From Candidatus Peregrinibacteria bacterium (GTDB lineage Bacteria; Patescibacteriota; Gracilibacteria; UBA1369; PNNO01): DNA of 21,818 nt. The DNA lies in assembly GCA_030595015.1 (NCBI GenBank), contig JAUVDZ010000005.1, positions 1 through 21,818 of the forward strand. The letters are read 5' to 3'. Under the pieces are notes generated by a model. The model did not search any database. It worked only from the letters and a program-made list of their open reading frames with translations, and was not told the DNA's origin. Shown here one piece after another: positions 13,535-21,818 of this stretch. Position 1 is the first letter of the stretch. Every line of letters starts with the position of its first letter. The position numbers and the translations under genes were made by a program.

Positions 13535-16500
13535 TTAGAACACATCAGAAGTTACATTTACTAGTTCTCCAAGGATTGGAGGAGTGTTTAAGTAGATTCT
13601 GTTATCGAATCTAATTAAGATTGCTGCTTCTTCTTTAGTAGGATCTCCTGCGAATGTTCTGTACTTAAATAAGTGTTGGATATCGCCATAGATTGATCCG
13701 TAGTGAACTAATGGGTTTTCATTATATTGATCGTTTTCAGCGCAAGTTCCTTCACACATTCTTCCGCCTTCTCCGTCTTCACCTTCCTGAACAAAGAATA
13801 TACCGTTTGTTTCAGTTACTTCTGGAGCAACGATGATATCACCTCCTATAACTATAAGAGCTAATGAAGGTATTTGTCTTGGATCAGTTAGATCTAAAGG
13901 ATCTTTGAATGTGATGTTTTCAGTAATTTCAACGTTACCACCAATTACTACGATAGTTTGTGCTCCATCACTGAATTCACCACCTAATTTTAGGTTTCCA
14001 CTATTTTTCTTAACATAAACTTTGCTTTGAACATCTTGTGGTAATTCGCTACTTCCTCTAACTCTTTCATAATCATCAAGAACTTTGTCGTATCTAGCGA
14101 ATAGATCAATGTTTCTTGCGATATTCTGAACAATTGCGAATTGAGTTAAATCATCAGAAGTTTTTAGAGTAATCTCACAAATTAGAGAAGAAATATTTTT
14201 AATATCTTCATAACCTGCAATTTCTTCATTTTTACAAAGTCTATCACTGAAGGCAGCCATAATGCTTTCACCTTCACCTTGTTTAGATAATTCAGGAATT
14301 TCAAAGTCAGGTGTAATAATAGGTACTGGTACGTTCTCAATTTCAGAACAAGATAAAGTATCAACACCATAATCAAATGGATTTTCTAAGAATACTTCAC
14401 CACCAGATCTTATAATGATAAATGGACAAGGGATAATAACATCAGCGTCATCATCTCCATCAAATCCTGCTTCATCATCAAATTCTGCAACGTTTGGATA
14501 AATTTCACCACACACTGCACCTTCAGTTACTAAGTCATGCGTTGGATCACTACAGTTGCTAGGACTAACTACAGTATCAACTTCACCACTATAAGTGATT
14601 ACAACTTCTTCTCTTGGTGGAACGTTTCTGATTTCAACACCAAATTCATCACCAATTGAACCGTTGTAACATATTCTGTCATTTGAAGTATCACAATCAT
14701 CGATTTCATTGCCGTCAACTTCAATTATCATTGAATCTTTTTCATAACGAATTTTTCCACCACGTGGAGTTTCGTTATTGATATTTGCAGTTGTACTTGT
14801 AATATAACCCTGAATGAATCCAACACGTCCGATTGTATCAGTGATAGTTACATCCTGATCTTCGACGTTTTTGTGTTCGTAAGTGATTTGGTAATCAACA
14901 TTATCATCACTAAAGTTAATTGCTGCACGTGAAGAGAAAGAACTACCTGGATCTTCATCTTTTACATTTTTATCAAAATCAGGAGGGAATACTTTATAAT
15001 CAAGATGAGCACGACATTCGTCATACCAACCTGGAACCCAGATTTCAACACGATCAGTATCATCAAGCCAGTTTTCATCTAAATAGAAACAATCATCAAC
15101 GATATCATCACCATCAATGGAGTAATCTTCTTCTCCATCTTCATCAACGTCTACAGAAAGTCCATCTTTTTCAACTGGCCAATCAGTATGATCAATACAA
15201 ATTAGGTTATCTTTGCCTTTTTCAAAATAGTCTTCTATTAATTCAAAATCTGTACAAGGGATATCTTCACTATCGATGATATCTTCACAATCACCTTCGA
15301 TTAAGGCAACAGCTTCTAAGCTATCACCAGAAGTCCAAATATAATCCTCAGGGAAGTCGTCTTCATAAATACAATAAGTTCCACTATTATCATTTGGATA
15401 ACTAGTTGTGAATGTGTGTTCATCATTATTAATGTTCCATTGGATATCATTGTTATAACCAGTAACTTCTGGTTCAAGGTCTAGATTAACGCAATATTCG
15501 TCGATTCCATCGAAATCGATACCATCAGGAATGAAATAAAGACTGATACATTCACCTTCATATTGGTTTTCTTCGGTTTCGAATGAGTCTGCACAGGCTG
15601 CAACTTCAGTATCTAGAACATCGATTGTCATAGTTCCTTGTTCACTTGCATAAACATCAACGGGGTCAGTTTTAGGAACAACTAAACATTTTGGATCTGA
15701 TTGAGGATAAGTAATTCCTGAGTAAGGACGGAAATCTATATTCTCATTTGTAAAACAGTAACTAATTAAAGGATTTTCACCTTCAACCATAAATGGATCA
15801 CCATTTGTATCACGTGGGCCATCAAGATTTATTCTAACCCATGAATTTAGTTCAATAGGTTGATCTCCAAGACTTCCAGGTTTTGTATTTAATACTTCAC
15901 AAATAGGTCCTTCGTCGTCTGGTGAATAAATGAATGAGATTTTATCTTCACAAGGAATAACTTGAGCTTGTTCTTCATCTACTGCGAATACACTTATTGT
16001 TTGTGTACTTCCTGGTTGTCCGCTACCTGGGAGACCATTTAGATTTACTGTTGTACTATCAGTATAAATATTCTTTTGACTAGTGTTGTTAAATGTAATT
16101 CCTCCATTGAATGGAGTAGAAACATATTGGAATTGGTCATAAGCACCGTCATCTGAATCAATAGTGATAGATAAAGGTAAATTATTTAATGGTTCAGTAA
16201 CGATAATTTCGTTATTTGCTCCACCATCAGGTGTAGTAATAGTTAAATTTCGGCAAACACCTTTATCTTCAGGGTAAGAAGTTGCTTCGAATTCAACATA
16301 TAAAAGTACATAGTAATCTTGTGAAGAATTAAATTTACCTTTAATAGTACTACCAGTTTTTACGTATACACCAGGTGTGTGAGTTAGATCAGATAAATCA
16401 TTTGGATGTAAATTTGCTTTACCTTCTAATTTACTAATTGATCCTTCAACTGGAGTAATTGTGAAAGGAATTTCGTTATTAGAAGTAATATCTACATCAG

Positions 16501-17059
16501 CCCAAATTGTATTAGGTTTAGTATTGTTAGAGTCAATTACTGCTCTAGGACTAAATGATAATTGAGGGTTTGCACTACCCCAATGATCTACTTTTACGTT
16601 AACATCGTTTGCAAAAATATTTTGTCCTCCGATTCCGTTATTATGCATATATACCCACATTCCAAATCTCTTTTTTTCATTAGGTTCCCCTGTAAAATAT
16701 AATTCATGTTCAATATCACTTTGAGTGAACTGATATGAAGGATTATAATCCCAAGGTGTTGGGTAAGGCATATTCACTCCATTAATTCCTGCTTTTTGAA
16801 TGTAGGTAAATTGTCTTTCATCATATATTCTTCCATCTTCTGTTTCGTAATTGTAATAGTTATTGAATGAAGGGAAGGTTAAACCTCCTTCATATGGTCC
16901 GTAAAAGCCAATCCCAGTTTCATGGAATTGTTTACATGATACCCCGTTACAAGTTTGCCCATCGAAGTATGCACCTTTGTCAGCAACCACGACAGATGAA
17001 GTAACAATTGTTACTAATGAGATCAAGCCGACAAGTAATAGTTTTATTTTTGTTTTCAT
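13535..17059 (-). CDS. Secreted acidic, cysteine-rich surface protein with DUF11-like domain
   Basis: The 1174-aa protein starts with a classic signal peptide (basic MKTKIK, hydrophobic core, likely cleavage after VVVA at about residue 26), so it is exported. The mature part is very acidic and holds many spaced Cys residues. A DxDxDG-type run near 637-656 looks like a Ca-binding loop. Residues about 715-880 resemble a DUF11-type beta-sandwich repeat (VDYQITYEHKNVEDQDVTIT, then VPPREEVVITYSGEVDT and PNVAEF). The last 150 residues (about 1020-1174: TIVVIGGNVEI, PSLALIVIGGDIIVAPEVTE, TNGIFFVQEG, then GSIYGDIQHL) resemble a repetitive beta domain I associate with large CPR surface proteins. It is probably a major cell-envelope or adhesion protein. 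It is the last gene of its operon, before the terminator at 13403-13437. Confidence 0.75.
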   Translation of the reverse strand: MKTKIKLLLVGLISLVTIVTSSVVVADKGAYFDGQTCNGVSCKQFHETGIGFYGPYEGGLTFPSFNNYYNYETEDGRIYDERQFTYIQKAGINGVNMPYPTPWDYNPSYQFTQSDIEHELYFTGEPNEKKRFGMWVYMHNNGIGGQNIFANDVNVKVDHWGSANPQLSFSPRAVIDSNNTKPNTIWADVDITSNNEIPFTITPVEGSISKLEGKANLHPNDLSDLTHTPGVYVKTGSTIKGKFNSSQDYYVLLYVEFEATSYPEDKGVCRNLTITTPDGGANNEIIVTEPLNNLPLSITIDSDDGAYDQFQYVSTPFNGGITFNNTSQKNIYTDSTTVNLNGLPGSGQPGSTQTISVFAVDEEQAQVIPCEDKISFIYSPDDEGPICEVLNTKPGSLGDQPIELNSWVRINLDGPRDTNGDPFMVEGENPLISYCFTNENIDFRPYSGITYPQSDPKCLVVPKTDPVDVYASEQGTMTIDVLDTEVAACADSFETEENQYEGECISLYFIPDGIDFDGIDEYCVNLDLEPEVTGYNNDIQWNINNDEHTFTTSYPNDNSGTYCIYEDDFPEDYIWTSGDSLEAVALIEGDCEDIIDSEDIPCTDFELIEDYFEKGKDNLICIDHTDWPVEKDGLSVDVDEDGEEDYSIDGDDIVDDCFYLDENWLDDTDRVEIWVPGWYDECRAHLDYKVFPPDFDKNVKDEDPGSSFSSRAAINFSDDNVDYQITYEHKNVEDQDVTITDTIGRVGFIQGYITSTTANINNETPRGGKIRYEKDSMIIEVDGNEIDDCDTSNDRICYNGSIGDEFGVEIRNVPPREEVVITYSGEVDTVVSPSNCSDPTHDLVTEGAVCGEIYPNVAEFDDEAGFDGDDDADVIIPCPFIIIRSGGEVFLENPFDYGVDTLSCSEIENVPVPIITPDFEIPELSKQGEGESIMAAFSDRLCKNEEIAGYEDIKNISSLICEITLKTSDDLTQFAIVQNIARNIDLFARYDKVLDDYERVRGSSELPQDVQSKVYVKKNSGNLKLGGEFSDGAQTIVVIGGNVEITENITFKDPLDLTDPRQIPSLALIVIGGDIIVAPEVTETNGIFFVQEGEDGEGGRMCEGTCAENDQYNENPLVHYGSIYGDIQHLFKYRTFAGDPTKEEAAILIRFDNRIYLNTPPILGELVNVTSDVF

Positions 17060-17085
17060 TTTTATAAAGTTAAGTTAATAAATGA

Positions 17086-17610
17086 TTAAAGTGAACCGGT
17101 CCCTTCAGATCCCGTGCTTTTGCCTTCTTCTCTTGCTGGAATAATTCCTAATACTAATTCCAAATCTTTTGTTTTTTCTATTACTATATCTTCTCCTTTT
17201 ATATTTAAAGTTGAGTCATCTACTTTTAAGTTAGCTACACCTTGTTTTGCAACATCAAATTTAATTGTAGCTATTGCTTCTTCATTTGAATCAAGAAATT
17301 CTTTTGATAATTCATATGAGATAGTGTCATTTAATTGAGAGGTTGTTACTCCTTCAGAAGTATTATTCTCAAGAATTGTTAAAAATTCATTATTGTATGA
17401 GATTTTAACTGCACCTGAATTTGCATCTTTTGCATTTAAAAGATTAATTGTCACTTCAGGTGTTTCAATTTTGAAATAGAAGTCGTTATCACTTACTATT
17501 TCTACACTTGCAGGTTGTGTATTTAAGAAATACCAACCACCAATTAGTACAACTAATGCGATGACTGCTATTGAAATAAATACGTTTTTTTGTTTTGTAG
17601 ATGATTTCAT
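17086..17610 (-). CDS. Membrane-anchored cohesin-like (Ig-fold) extracellular protein
   Basis: The 174-aa protein has one N-terminal membrane segment (about residues 10-28, after a Lys-rich start) and an extracellular beta-rich domain (about 35-155). The pattern IETPEVTINLLNAKDANSGA, then FLTILENN and IATIKFDVAKQGVANLKVDD, resembles cohesin-type domains: a start strand, 'I-x-F-x-V' and 'G-x-A-x-L'. Cohesins bind dockerin-like Ca loops; the acidic DxDxDG stretch in the next gene's product would be an interesting partner, but this is speculation. The tail is Gly/Ser-rich and ends GSEGTGSL, close to the end of the upstream gene's product (SGTGDL). Gaps of 36 bp and 25 bp to its neighbours indicate one operon. 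There is no Shine-Dalgarno. Confidence 0.65.
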   Translation of the reverse strand: MKSSTKQKNVFISIAVIALVVLIGGWYFLNTQPASVEIVSDNDFYFKIETPEVTINLLNAKDANSGAVKISYNNEFLTILENNTSEGVTTSQLNDTISYELSKEFLDSNEEAIATIKFDVAKQGVANLKVDDSTLNIKGEDIVIEKTKDLELVLGIIPAREEGKSTGSEGTGSL

Positions 17611-17646
17611 TTTATATTGTTATTAATAAAGTTATTTAATTAAATA

Positions 17647-20600
17647 TTATAAGTCTCCGGTTCCTGAAGTTTCAGGTGCAGGAGGTTGACTCTCAGTATT
17701 ACCTGGTTGAGTGGTTTCTTGAGGTGGCCTAGCTGGAACTGGAGTTTTTCTAGGTTCGTCATCTCTTGGAGGAGTTGGTCTTTTTCGTCCTTTAGTTTTA
17801 AATTGTCCTCCAGCGTAAATTCCTATTGTGAATTTACCGTAAGCTTTTCTTTCTTCTGTTGCTGTAACAATGTTTAAATCAGTTCGAGCTGAGTGTAGTC
17901 GACCTTCTTTTGCTCCCATGATTTGAATACCGATTGCTTGTTTTACTGCAACGGTACCGTTACCACATTTTAAGTATGGACCAGCGTAAATTTCTGTTTT
18001 TGTTACGTAGAATTTGAATTTTCCTTTGTGAATAAATACAGCTTTTCCATCTAATTGTGCTTTTCTTATTCCAAGGACTACTGTTTTGAATTCTTTAAAT
18101 GCTTCTTTATGAGTTTCGAGTGCTTTTCTTAACGCTCTTTTATCACTCTTGCCCCTTACTGCTTTTACTGCCTCCATAATTTTTGTTAATCCATTGAATT
18201 TACTTACACCAAGGACTTCTATTAATGGAGAAATTAATGTTTTTCTATCGTACATTGACATTAAAAGTAGCGATAATTCAGATTGTAAGAATTTCTCTTT
18301 ACCTGAAACAGTATTTAATTTTTCAGTTGGAAGAGGGGACATCATTCTTAAAATTAAGCTGGCTGCCACTCTTTCATTCGGATTTTTTGAATTAATTTTA
18401 AGTCTTGTAGGACCTATAAGTTGTAACATTTTCCCGAATGTAGGGGCATCAACACCAAATGCAGTTGGCATAGCTTCATTACGTCCACGTCTGCGAGTGT
18501 AAGAAGCATATTTAAGGCCTGCTGTTAGTGGTAGAGGTTTTCTTTTAAAGAATTTATCCAAATCTTTATTATTTTGAGGCATACATAATAGTAAGAAGTT
18601 TAATACACCTTCTTTACTTGAATTTGGAAATTTCTTTTTAATCTCATTCCATTGTGTTGGATTATTTCTAATAAATCCATTTAAATATCCTCTCATATAT
18701 TTTTTAAATAACTCATTTCTGGTTTTTAATCTTAGAGTTACTAATGCTGGTTTTGTTTTTCCTTCTTCTCGTAATTGTAAAAAGTTTCTATCTAATAAGT
18801 ATGCGTACATTAGATTTTTTTCCTGTTCATTTAAAAGATAATTCTTTAATTCAGGATGAGCTTTTTTGTATTCTGCAAATTTTACAGACATCTCTTTAAA
18901 CCATTTGGTTTTAAATTTATTTTCTTTGTCAGGAGTTGTTAACCCTCTAACTCCTTCACTAAAGCCTTTCTGGAATTCTCCTTTATATAACCATTTACCA
19001 AACATCCCTAATTTAAGATCTTTGGCTCTAACTGGTTCGATTTCTTTATAATCAAGAGCTTTGAATAATTTGTCTGATTTTTCGAATCCTTGCTCCTGAG
19101 TATATTCATGTTTGATTTCAGTATAAGTTTCATATTTTCGTTTTGTTCGTGCATATCCTGCAACAGTCATTATGTTTCTTGTATGTGTTCCAGTTCTTGC
19201 TTCACCATTTAACATTTTATATTTAGCACCTTCATATTTATATAAATAATGTGCTGAATTTTGTCGGATACTTTCATTAGGCGTTGATTTATTAGCTTTA
19301 AATGCAATTACCTGAAGATTCATAGCTCCTCTTCGTTTATAAGGATATCTATAAGTACTTCGTGTAATATAAAGGTCTTTAGCTGCATTGGCTGCAATTA
19401 AAAATCTGTTATTAGCTTTATCTAAAATTAAACCTTTTGATTTTAAAGCCGGATCCATTAATACTTCAATATTACTTCCGGTAGTTTGAAGGGGAGTAAG
19501 AGCAAGTAGAAATCCTTTTGGATTTTTTGGATCTTTAACTTTTTCAACATGGATATCAAGTTTATTAAAAGTCTTTTTAACCAATGCGTATGAACTATTA
19601 AAGCTTTCAACCTGATGTTTTGTTCTTTTTGCAACAGCAGGTCTTGAAGGACCTCTTTCTTTTTTTCTGGCAATCTGACTTCTTCCAAAATTTGAATCAA
19701 AAGTTAAAATTCCACTTTGGGCACTTATTACATAAGATGCAATTACAAATTTCTTAATGCCATCTTTTTTAAGTTGTCTTTCAAGGTCAATTTGACCAGC
19801 TTTTGACTGAATGTATTCGTTGTATTGAGGATGTGCTTTTCTTACAACATAAACAACTTCAGTTCCTGGAACTTTTAAAGTTATATATGCACCTATACCA
19901 GCACCTTTTGTGCTGACAAATGCATTTGCTCCAAACCCAAGTACAGCACCTACTTTAGTTCCGGCTCTGGCTTGATTAATGTATTCCGCTCTGCTTAATA
20001 AGTAGTATTCAATTATCGCTTTATCTGTCATTTCGTAACGATCTTTATATATGCTATATGTTTCTCCAATATCAGAATTATTTACCATCAAGGTTACAGC
20101 TTTTGCAGTATTTCCTTTTTCAATAGCACTATCAATTGCTTTGAATTTTTTCATTTTTTTAGCAATTTCCAGTTTTTCATTTCTGCTGTGTACATATTTG
20201 AATCCAATCCCTAGTGATGCACCTGCAAATCTTGCTTTATAATTGATTCCGGCACCTGCTCCAACATACATATCCCATGTTTTTGTAACAGGGAATTCAA
20301 TTGCAGTCCAAAGTCCTGCAGATGATGCAGTGGCTCCAACAGCGAATCTTAAACTTACTTTTTTACCTAATTTAATTCTTCCACCTACAGATGCAAGTGG
20401 CACTATTTGTGGTTTAAGATCTTTTGCTCCATGAGCAAACGCTCCCAAAGAAACATACATAGAGTTTCCTTTAGATTTAAATATTTGTAGTGAAATTGCT
20501 CCACCAACACCTACTTTAACAAAGTGAGGAGGTCTTGCATGAGCTCCACCGAATATTGCTAAGTGTAGTCTTCCTTCAATATCTTTTAATTTATTTAGTG

Positions 20601-21818
20601 GACATCCTCTTTTTAATGCTTCCAATTGGATTTTTCTATAAAGAGGTTTATTTGAAAGATTCTTTCCTATAGTTTCTGACCATTTCTCCGCAGTTTCCAT
20701 TTTTCTTCCTAATACAAATCCTACTCTAATCAGTTTGATTAAAGCTTTTTTACCTTTAAGTGCTTTTGGATCAATATTTCTTAATTCAACTTCTTCATAA
20801 ATTGCATCTAAAATATCTTTAACCGACATTTTGGCAAATTTTGCCATTTTCTTTGGATCATTTAATCCCATTCGGTCTTTGATTCCTAATTCAGTTACTA
20901 ATTTATCAATAGTTTTAGCACGTTTTTCTTTTGGTACATTTTCTAAAACAGATAAAATTCCATACTCTATATATCTGTTAGCTTTATTTAAAACTAAGTC
21001 TTCTTGTGGTTCAAATAATGAAGTCCCTTCAACTCTTTTTGAAGTTTTTTCCATCATATCAATATAACCTCTTTCAGCTGTCATAAATTTTTCAAATTCT
21101 GAAGGATTAATTGAGATTTTTCCAAGGAATGCCATGCTGATTTTTTGATCTTTCTTCCATACAGCTCTTCCGTGCCACATACCCTGCCACCAGTTAAAGT
21201 TTTGTTTTACAGTTCCTTTTCCTGGAGCAAATATTGTTTTAATAAATAATCTTGCTTTGTAAGATTTACTCAAAGATGCTCGGATTCTTTCCCATTTAGC
21301 AAAGTTATCTTTTGATTGATCCCATAATTTTGCTTTTTCATTTTTCAATGTATTCATACCTTCTGCCCATCCCTGTTTAGGAAGTTTAACTAAAACAAAT
21401 TTATTATCACCTACTTGTTTTAAACAACCTTCCGTTATTAATTTTCTTAATCCGAATGTCATGAATAATAATTTTAATCCACCTTTTGATTTTAAATATT
21501 CCCTAGAATCAAAATCAGGATCATCCCAAACTATAAATTCCTGTTGGATTTTATATAGCATTGAATCAGTTACACCAATGTGCATTTCTTTTGGTGCTTT
21601 TTCTTGTTTGTGTAATAGCGATTCAAGATTATGGTATTTAACACCTTTTGGTTCTTTTTCTAATTTTTTCATTCCTAAGAATTGATCTCTGTATTTATTT
21701 ACTCTTGTTTCTTTTTCTACTTTAATAGCTCCACTGGATTTTAATTGATCAAGTGCTTCAAATATTCTTCCTAAAGCTAAAGATATTTTTTCAAGTTCAA
21801 GATATTTTTTTACAATTT
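17647..21818 (-). CDS. Giant protein with glycine-rich beta-hairpin blocks, 5' end beyond window
   Basis: I do not recognise this family. The frame stays open from the stop at 17647 to the right edge, so the Met at 21672 is internal: another 48 codons upstream read plausibly (e.g. KKYLELEKISLALGRIFEAL). At least 1389 aa. Counting from that Met, residues about 40-370 are basic and helix-rich. About 380-495 is a run of alternating glycine-rich strands (VGVGGAISLQIF, MYVSLGAFAHGA, LRFAVGATAS, MYVGAGAGINYKA, ASLGIGFKYVH) resembling amphipathic beta-hairpins or a small barrel. Similar strands return near 565-605 (VGAVLGFGANAFVSTKGAGI) and 1230-1295 (AIGIQIMG, FTIGIYAGGQF). The C-terminal 45 residues are Pro/Thr-rich and disordered. 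It is the first visible gene of the surface operon. No signal peptide can be judged because the N-terminus is missing. Confidence 0.75.
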   Translation of the reverse strand, partial: IVKKYLELEKISLALGRIFEALDQLKSSGAIKVEKETRVNKYRDQFLGMKKLEKEPKGVKYHNLESLLHKQEKAPKEMHIGVTDSMLYKIQQEFIVWDDPDFDSREYLKSKGGLKLLFMTFGLRKLITEGCLKQVGDNKFVLVKLPKQGWAEGMNTLKNEKAKLWDQSKDNFAKWERIRASLSKSYKARLFIKTIFAPGKGTVKQNFNWWQGMWHGRAVWKKDQKISMAFLGKISINPSEFEKFMTAERGYIDMMEKTSKRVEGTSLFEPQEDLVLNKANRYIEYGILSVLENVPKEKRAKTIDKLVTELGIKDRMGLNDPKKMAKFAKMSVKDILDAIYEEVELRNIDPKALKGKKALIKLIRVGFVLGRKMETAEKWSETIGKNLSNKPLYRKIQLEALKRGCPLNKLKDIEGRLHLAIFGGAHARPPHFVKVGVGGAISLQIFKSKGNSMYVSLGAFAHGAKDLKPQIVPLASVGGRIKLGKKVSLRFAVGATASSAGLWTAIEFPVTKTWDMYVGAGAGINYKARFAGASLGIGFKYVHSRNEKLEIAKKMKKFKAIDSAIEKGNTAKAVTLMVNNSDIGETYSIYKDRYEMTDKAIIEYYLLSRAEYINQARAGTKVGAVLGFGANAFVSTKGAGIGAYITLKVPGTEVVYVVRKAHPQYNEYIQSKAGQIDLERQLKKDGIKKFVIASYVISAQSGILTFDSNFGRSQIARKKERGPSRPAVAKRTKHQVESFNSSYALVKKTFNKLDIHVEKVKDPKNPKGFLLALTPLQTTGSNIEVLMDPALKSKGLILDKANNRFLIAANAAKDLYITRSTYRYPYKRRGAMNLQVIAFKANKSTPNESIRQNSAHYLYKYEGAKYKMLNGEARTGTHTRNIMTVAGYARTKRKYETYTEIKHEYTQEQGFEKSDKLFKALDYKEIEPVRAKDLKLGMFGKWLYKGEFQKGFSEGVRGLTTPDKENKFKTKWFKEMSVKFAEYKKAHPELKNYLLNEQEKNLMYAYLLDRNFLQLREEGKTKPALVTLRLKTRNELFKKYMRGYLNGFIRNNPTQWNEIKKKFPNSSKEGVLNFLLLCMPQNNKDLDKFFKRKPLPLTAGLKYASYTRRRGRNEAMPTAFGVDAPTFGKMLQLIGPTRLKINSKNPNERVAASLILRMMSPLPTEKLNTVSGKEKFLQSELSLLLMSMYDRKTLISPLIEVLGVSKFNGLTKIMEAVKAVRGKSDKRALRKALETHKEAFKEFKTVVLGIRKAQLDGKAVFIHKGKFKFYVTKTEIYAGPYLKCGNGTVAVKQAIGIQIMGAKEGRLHSARTDLNIVTATEERKAYGKFTIGIYAGGQFKTKGRKRPTPPRDDEPRKTPVPARPPQETTQPGNTESQPPAPETSGTGDL

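Noticed and set aside
14920..15279. Long open frame on the plus strand, antisense to the 1174-aa surface gene
   Set aside because: The translation is a low-complexity Leu/His/Gln-rich string produced by the Asp/Glu-rich codons of the real gene on the other strand; no start signal or known family.
1..21818. CRISPR array, IS element, transposase or integrase
   Set aside because: No regularly spaced repeats and no recombinase motifs were found on either strand, despite the island-like region at 3842-9904.

Overview
The window is an AT-rich bacterial chromosome segment that uses the standard code: TGA ends ftsX and the RhuM-Fic gene, and TAA or TAG ends the others. The mix suggests a Candidate Phyla Radiation / Patescibacteria genome, perhaps near Peregrinibacteria or Gracilibacteria sensu lato. 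Pointers are an archaeal-type FAD-synthase-like nucleotidyltransferase, a TrmB-family regulator, a huge surface protein with a C-terminal domain I associate with CPR genomes, very tight gene packing, and almost no Shine-Dalgarno sequences. The lineage is an inference; no rRNA or marker set is present.

Layout. (1) 1-1899, minus strand: operon of a small membrane protein, a RibL-like nucleotidyltransferase, ftsX and the N-terminal part of recO (cut by the window edge), driven by a strong promoter at 1978-2006. (2) 2043-3777, plus: gatC-gatA, expressed from a back-to-back divergent promoter that may give a leaderless mRNA. (3) 3842-8791, plus: an accessory block. It holds a hypothetical membrane protein and then a cassette of a 72-aa protein, a GHKL (MORC/MutL-like) ATPase, a membrane protein and a ComEC-like metallo-beta-lactamase-fold protein. 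The cassette sits behind a promoter with a 15-bp inverted repeat and tandem operator-like repeats. I do not recognise it as a named system; it is the best candidate here for an undescribed, probably defence-related, module. (4) 8859-9904, minus: a RhuM-Fic gene. Its 3' end runs directly into the broken C-terminal remnant of a TrmB-family gene, while an intact TrmB gene lies just on its other side. (5) 9980-12319: TrmB regulator divergent from a type I-alpha glutamine synthetase gene. (6) 12316-13305, minus: holA, whose stop codon overlaps that of glnA. (7) 13535 to the right edge, minus: three cell-surface genes ending at a clear intrinsic terminator. They encode a protein of at least 1389 aa with glycine-rich beta-hairpin blocks (5' end outside the window), a membrane-anchored cohesin-like protein, and a secreted 1174-aa acidic, cysteine-rich surface protein.

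A structured repeat of about 72-77 bp occurs twice, at 1901-1972 and inverted at 13457-13533, each copy touching a gene boundary. Glutamine supply (GlnA) and the glutamine-using amidotransferase GatCA are both here, but gatB is not. The island genes and the RhuM-Fic gene look like horizontally acquired accessory material set between housekeeping genes.
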